From an uncultured Lachnospiraceae bacterium (lineage in GTDB: Bacteria > Bacillota > Clostridia > Lachnospirales > Lachnospiraceae): a stretch of DNA of 10,068 nucleotides. The position numbers and the translations under genes are program-made. The notes under the pieces were generated by a model that was not told where the DNA came from, made no database searches, and saw nothing but the letters and a program-made list of their open reading frames with translations. The DNA lies in contig CAMOQY010000040.1 in assembly GCA_946623295.1 (NCBI GenBank), positions 1-10,068 on the forward strand. The letters are read 5' to 3'. Of the stretch, positions 7,004-10,068 are shown piece after piece; position 1 is the first letter of the stretch; every line of letters starts with the position of its first letter.

Positions 7004-8995
7004 CTATACCACGTACTGCTGACGGGCGAGGACGTGATCCTGATAAGCCCGGTCCAGCTCCACGAAATAAGCGCTCCAGCCCCATATGCGCACCACCAGC
7101 TGACGGTGCTCCTCAGGGTGGATCTGCGCGTCGCGCAGCAGCTCGCTGTTCACCGCGTTAAGCTGCATCTGATGGCCGCCCATATCTATAAAAGCCTTGA
7201 CCAGCGCGGCGACCTTGCTGACGCTGTCCGGATCGCGGAACATCGACGCCGCGAACTCCATCGTGAGCGGTCCGCCGTTTATACTGTCGGTAAAATCAGG
7301 TTTCGTAAACGATCTGACGACCGAAAGCGGTCCGTTTATCCTGGCGAAAAGGCTGGCCGAGAAATTCGTGCCGAAAGGCTCTCCCGCTCTCCTGCCGTCG
7401 GGAGAGGCGCCTATCTGGTCTGCATGCCAGAGATAGTACATGGCAGTTCCGGTGCCTGCGCGGTAGATCCCGCCGCGGCAGTTTTTTCTTCCTTTCAGGC
7501 TCGCGGCAAAACTGCCGAGCAGATCCACGCCGAGGCTGTCCGGCAGATCCTCGTTATTACCCATCTTCGGAGCTTCGTTGCGCAGGAGGGGCAGGAGCTC
7601 GCCATGCTCGGCAAAGTCGGAGTCTACGGCCTCGATCAGAGTCTTCGCGTCAAAACGCTTCTCATCGTATACGTATTTGCTGATGACCGCCAGAGAATCG
7701 GCCGCAGTGGCTATGCCCGTGCCGTGTATGCCGAAATTATTGTACTTCGCGCCGTCGTATACGCCGCCGTCGATCATGATATTCATCAGCGGCGAGGGGA
7801 CGAACCAGAGATCTTGGATCCCGCCGCAGATCTCATCGCACTCGCGGCCGATCTCTTCGCGGATGCAGTCCATAAACGCCTCAAAGGTATCACAGGATTC
7901 AAGATCCCTGTGGAGACAGACGTCGACCACTTTGGGGAAAGAGAGCGCTGCTATATTCGCCACGTCCGCGCCGACCTTGGGTATGATGAATTCCCAGCAG
8001 GCCGCAACTACGTAATCACAGGCGTCTTTGTGCTCATAGCCGAGCTTTTCCAGGCCCTTTATCACCACGTCGTCATTGGAATACTGGGGGAAGCCCAGGC
8101 CCGCCTTCGTCAGCTCGCTTCCCAGTTCGTATATACGGAGCGGAGTGTTTTTGTCCACGCGCAGATTGATCTTCGGATCGATCAACATCAGATGGCGGCT
8201 TGCCTCGAGACAGAGTTCGGAGAGCAGATTGAAGACGGGACGGCCGTTCTCGTCGATGCCGCCCAGTACCATGCTCTGGCCGTTGTCTCCCTGCTGAACT
8301 CCGGGATACAGATCGCTGTCCTTGTTGAAGCTCAGGAAGAAATCCTCCAGCAGCTCCAGCGCGCTTTCGCGTGTATACAGGCCGCGGTCCATATCTGCCT
8401 TAAGGTACGGATACATGTATTTGTCGAATCTGCCCGTAGTGACGTGATAGTCGCCCTCAAGCCAGAGGCTGTAGTGGATGATGCGGAAGCTCTGCAGCGC
8501 CTCGCGGAAATTCGTCGCTCCGTAAGCCGGCACGCGCGCGAGCACCTGCGCGATATCCTCACGGCCCTCTTCCATAGCCTTCCTGCGGTAGCGCTCCGTC
8601 AGATCCAGTATGGCGTCGATGATACGTACTCCGTATTCATCCGCCTTTTCACGCTCCGCAAGCAGTCCTCCCGCGATCACGCGCTCATAGTTCGGGGAAA
8701 GATTGGACATGTATCCGAGTTCATGTATGAAGTGATGCTTTTTTATCTCGTCCCACTCGTCCTGCGTGAAGCAGTCGGGAAGCTTCTTCACGGTGCGCAT
8801 GAAGCAGATCTGCTCCTCCGGCAGCAGGACCGGTTCCTCGAGAGAAGCCGCCAGCTCAAAACGCCTCGTCATGCGTTCCTTTGGAGAAAGCTCCTCGCCG
8901 GCGAATCTCTCCGCCAGGTGCTCCAGCTCCGGATGGTCCTTTCTGAACTGATGGTGTTTTTTATCCACGATATAACGTCTCAGATATTCGCTCAT
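7004..8995 (-). CDS. glycyl radical enzyme (PFL-like), unassigned type with A-C-W-E-F active-site motif
   Basis: A 663-residue, oxygen-sensitive radical enzyme of the pyruvate-formate-lyase-like superfamily. The PFL-like domain is seen in GRFDKYMYPYLKAD (188-201) and VLGGIDENGRPVFNLLSELCLEA (243-265). The predicted thiyl radical Cys is C333 in AACWEF, with E335 in the place of the base found in GCVE-type eliminases. The glycyl loop is RIWGWSAYF with radical Gly639, 24 residues from the end, the usual distance. Differences from known classes are the C-W-E motif, Trp on both sides of the radical Gly, and a length well below the common 780-850 residues. C-x-E favours an eliminase (dehydratase or lyase) over a formate lyase, which carries Cys-Cys; that is inference. 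Its activase follows 36 nt downstream. Start ATG 8995 has GGAGG 8 nt away (9004-9008). The sugar-hydrolase neighbours suggest a sugar-derived or aglycone substrate. Confidence 0.88.
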   Translation of the reverse strand: MSEYLRRYIVDKKHHQFRKDHPELEHLAERFAGEELSPKERMTRRFELAASLEEPVLLPEEQICFMRTVKKLPDCFTQDEWDEIKKHHFIHELGYMSNLSPNYERVIAGGLLAEREKADEYGVRIIDAILDLTERYRRKAMEEGREDIAQVLARVPAYGATNFREALQSFRIIHYSLWLEGDYHVTTGRFDKYMYPYLKADMDRGLYTRESALELLEDFFLSFNKDSDLYPGVQQGDNGQSMVLGGIDENGRPVFNLLSELCLEASRHLMLIDPKINLRVDKNTPLRIYELGSELTKAGLGFPQYSNDDVVIKGLEKLGYEHKDACDYVVAACWEFIIPKVGADVANIAALSFPKVVDVCLHRDLESCDTFEAFMDCIREEIGRECDEICGGIQDLWFVPSPLMNIMIDGGVYDGAKYNNFGIHGTGIATAADSLAVISKYVYDEKRFDAKTLIEAVDSDFAEHGELLPLLRNEAPKMGNNEDLPDSLGVDLLGSFAASLKGRKNCRGGIYRAGTGTAMYYLWHADQIGASPDGRRAGEPFGTNFSASLFARINGPLSVVRSFTKPDFTDSINGGPLTMEFAASMFRDPDSVSKVAALVKAFIDMGGHQMQLNAVNSELLRDAQIHPEEHRQLVVRIWGWSAYFVELDRAYQDHVLARQQYVV

Positions 8996-9107
8996 TTTCC
9001 TTTCCTCCGCGATACCGGCTTCCGCCGTTCCGATAGACGGAAACCGTCATACTGCGCTGCCGTGCCGGTCTCCGCGTTTTGCGCTGCCGGCGCCTCACCG
9101 CACATCA
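8996..9107 (-). promoter_or_regulatory. GC-rich structured leader of the GRE gene
   Basis: This is the predicted 5' leader of the GRE transcript. On the plus strand it holds ACCGGC (9014-9019) matched by GCCGGT (9064-9069). Inside are the alternative hairpins TTCCG/CGGAA (9028-9042) and GACGG/CCGTC (9036-9048), which share bases and so exclude each other. A 10-bp direct repeat, TGCGCTGCCG, occurs at 9053-9062 and 9080-9089. The ribosome site GGAGG (9004-9008) lies outside the closing stem. No known riboswitch class is recognised. Confidence 0.3.
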
Positions 9108-9137
9108 ATAATATGCTCCGCGCCGTTGACAATACAA
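9108..9137 (-). promoter_or_regulatory. possible promoter of the GRE-activase operon
   Basis: Read on the minus strand, TTGTAT (9137-9132) and TATTAT (9113-9108) are 18 bp apart. The -10 is good and the -35 is weak. It overlaps the divergent AraC promoter and half of the inverted repeat, which fits shared control by the AraC protein. AraC-dependent promoters often have poor -35 boxes. Confidence 0.3.
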
Positions 9138-9154
9138 GTTATTAGTTGTATTTT
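9126..9154 (+). promoter_or_regulatory. promoter of the AraC-family gene
   Basis: A perfect TTGACA (9126-9131) is followed after 17 bp by TATTTT (9149-9154), with TG immediately before the -10. Transcription would start near 9161, giving a leader of about 28 nt. Confidence 0.5.
9131..9152. repeat. inverted repeat, candidate AraC operator
   Basis: AATACAA (9131-9137) and TTGTATT (9146-9152) form a perfect 7-bp inverted repeat with an 8-bp gap. It sits between the -35 and -10 of the AraC gene and over the possible -35 of the GRE operon. AAGTTAT also occurs twice in direct orientation at 9136-9142 and 9164-9170. The divergent arrangement makes this the natural place for regulator binding. Confidence 0.4.
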
Positions 9155-9177
9155 TATAGTCAAAAGTTATCTTTTTT

Positions 9178-9182
9178 GGAGG
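9178..9182 (+). promoter_or_regulatory. ribosome binding site fixing the AraC start
   Basis: GGAGG lies 6 nt before ATG 9189. It excludes the in-frame TTG at 9126, which is part of the predicted -35 box. Confidence 0.85.
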
Positions 9183-9188
9183 CGAACC

Positions 9189-9962
9189 ATGATAATTCAT
9201 CAAGGACACAATTCGCTCGGCAACCACAATTACAACGCTTTTTTTTACGAGAATTGCGAGTGGTTTTATCATTTTCACAAAAATTACGAGCTGGTATGCG
9301 CCGTCAGCGGCGAGGTTATCCTGACCCTGAATGGGACGGATTTTACCATGACAGAAGGAGACTGGGCGCTCGTCTTCCCGAACGAGTTCCACGCCTACCG
9401 CACTCCGGTCAGTTCCTACGTCTGGATCGGAGTCTTTTCCGCGGACTTCGTGGGCGAGTTCGATACGGCGGTCAGGTCGAAACGCACAAAGAACCCTGTC
9501 TTCAGATGCGATGATGAGATCCTCGCATATCTGTCGGACGTGCTCATCATTGAGGACCAGCCGGACCTCTATACGCTCAAATCCGCTCTCTACGCGGCCT
9601 GCGGACAGTTCATGAAAAAAGTCTCCCTGTACGACGCGCACAAGGAGACCAGTTTTATCCATGAGATCATTTCATATATGGAAGAGAATTATCAGAGCGA
9701 GATCACGCTCCGCGATATAGCAAAGCTGTACGGTTATGAGTATCACTACCTGAGCAGGCAGTTCCACCGGTTTTTTAATATGAATTTCCGGAGCCTGCTC
9801 AATATCTACCGTGCCGACTGCGCCAGGGACCGCCTGATACACACCGGTGACGAGATAACCGACATCGCTCACAGCTCGGGCTTTGCGAGCCTGAGGACCT
9901 TTAACCGCGTATTTCTCGCGCAGACGGGCATGACACCGTCCGAATTCAGGAACCGCTTATAA
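9189..9962 (+). CDS. AraC-family transcriptional regulator with cupin sensor domain
   Basis: A 257-residue regulator. Residues about 10-95 form an AraC-type cupin sensor (HFHKNYELVCAVSGEVILTLNG near 28-49, EGDWALVFPNEFHAY near 56-70), with H28, H30, E34 and H68 in the usual cupin positions. The C-terminal double helix-turn-helix covers about 155-257: ITLRDIAKLYGYEYHYLSRQF for the first helix pair, then ITDIAHSSGFASLRTFNRVF and the closing GMTPSEFRNRL typical of the family. Members usually activate a neighbouring sugar-use operon when the sugar binds the cupin. The gene is divergent from the GRE operon, with candidate operators in the shared 193-bp region, so that operon is the likeliest target (inference). 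The ligand cannot be told from sequence. Confidence 0.93.
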   Translation: MIIHQGHNSLGNHNYNAFFYENCEWFYHFHKNYELVCAVSGEVILTLNGTDFTMTEGDWALVFPNEFHAYRTPVSSYVWIGVFSADFVGEFDTAVRSKRTKNPVFRCDDEILAYLSDVLIIEDQPDLYTLKSALYAACGQFMKKVSLYDAHKETSFIHEIISYMEENYQSEITLRDIAKLYGYEYHYLSRQFHRFFNMNFRSLLNIYRADCARDRLIHTGDEITDIAHSSGFASLRTFNRVFLAQTGMTPSEFRNRL

Positions 9963-10024
9963 GAAGCTTCCGTGGCGACGGTGGAAAGACCTCTACAGAT
10001 TCTCGAAAATACTGCTCAATATTA

Positions 10025-10052
10025 CAACAGCCACGGTTACCCGTGGCTGTTG
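10025..10052 (+). terminator. strong hairpin after the AraC gene, probable terminator
   Basis: A perfect 12-bp stem (10025-10036 with 10041-10052) closes on the tetraloop TTAC. It lies 62 nt after the AraC stop codon. The following bases are GTGTACC rather than a run of T, so termination may be weak or the structure may serve mRNA 3'-end protection. No run of T is seen on the other strand either. Confidence 0.5.
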
Positions 10053-10068
10053 GTGTACCATTACGATT

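Noticed and set aside
6281..9145. Plus-strand open frame of 954 codons antisense to the GRE and activase genes
   Set aside because: It runs opposite two genes with clear family motifs, starts inside the activase gene without a ribosome site, and its translation has no recognisable domain. Codon bias of the real genes leaves this frame free of stops.
9105..9662. Minus-strand 185-codon frame opposite the AraC gene
   Set aside because: It covers the well-supported cupin domain of the AraC protein and the promoter region, and its translation resembles no family.
1..10068. CRISPR arrays, tRNA or rRNA genes, insertion sequences, attachment sites
   Set aside because: I saw no regularly spaced repeats, cloverleaf sequences, transposase-like proteins or terminal inverted repeats.

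Overview
The window looks like a carbohydrate-use locus from a strictly anaerobic Firmicute of the Clostridia (Lachnospiraceae or Oscillospiraceae-like, gut or rumen). The reasons are a GH3 enzyme with the swapped domain order known from Ruminococcus and Butyrivibrio, strong GGAGG-type ribosome sites, and an oxygen-sensitive glycyl radical enzyme (GRE) with its own radical-SAM activase. The assignment is inference; there is no rRNA or marker gene here.

Layout. Positions 1-137 hold an intrinsic terminator for a gene outside the window and possible promoters. A plus-strand group follows: a small YgjV-like membrane protein (138-683), a cytoplasmic six-hairpin glycosidase-like protein of unassigned family that overlaps it by 26 nt (658-2652), a domain-permuted GH3 glycosidase (2727-5054), and a LacI-family regulator (5126-6151) that probably has its own promoter. 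Tail to tail with the regulator is a minus-strand pair: a GRE (8995-7004) and, 36 nt after it, its activase (6967-6146). An AraC-family regulator (9189-9962) is divergent from the GRE across a 193-bp intergenic region. The window ends with a strong hairpin.

How the parts may work together (inference). Both glycosidase-like proteins lack signal peptides, so they should act on glycosides already inside the cell. The GRE/activase pair could then transform a released sugar or aglycone by radical chemistry. The LacI and AraC proteins are the likely sensors. No transporter or sugar kinase is visible, so the system probably extends upstream, or uptake is encoded elsewhere.

The best candidate for something undescribed is the GRE. 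It has the PFL-like fold signature and a C-terminal glycyl loop, but its active-site motif is A-C-W-E-F rather than the usual G-C-V-E-P. Trp residues flank both predicted radical positions, and the protein is only 663 residues long. Its substrate cannot be read from the sequence. The six-hairpin protein is the second unassigned enzyme.
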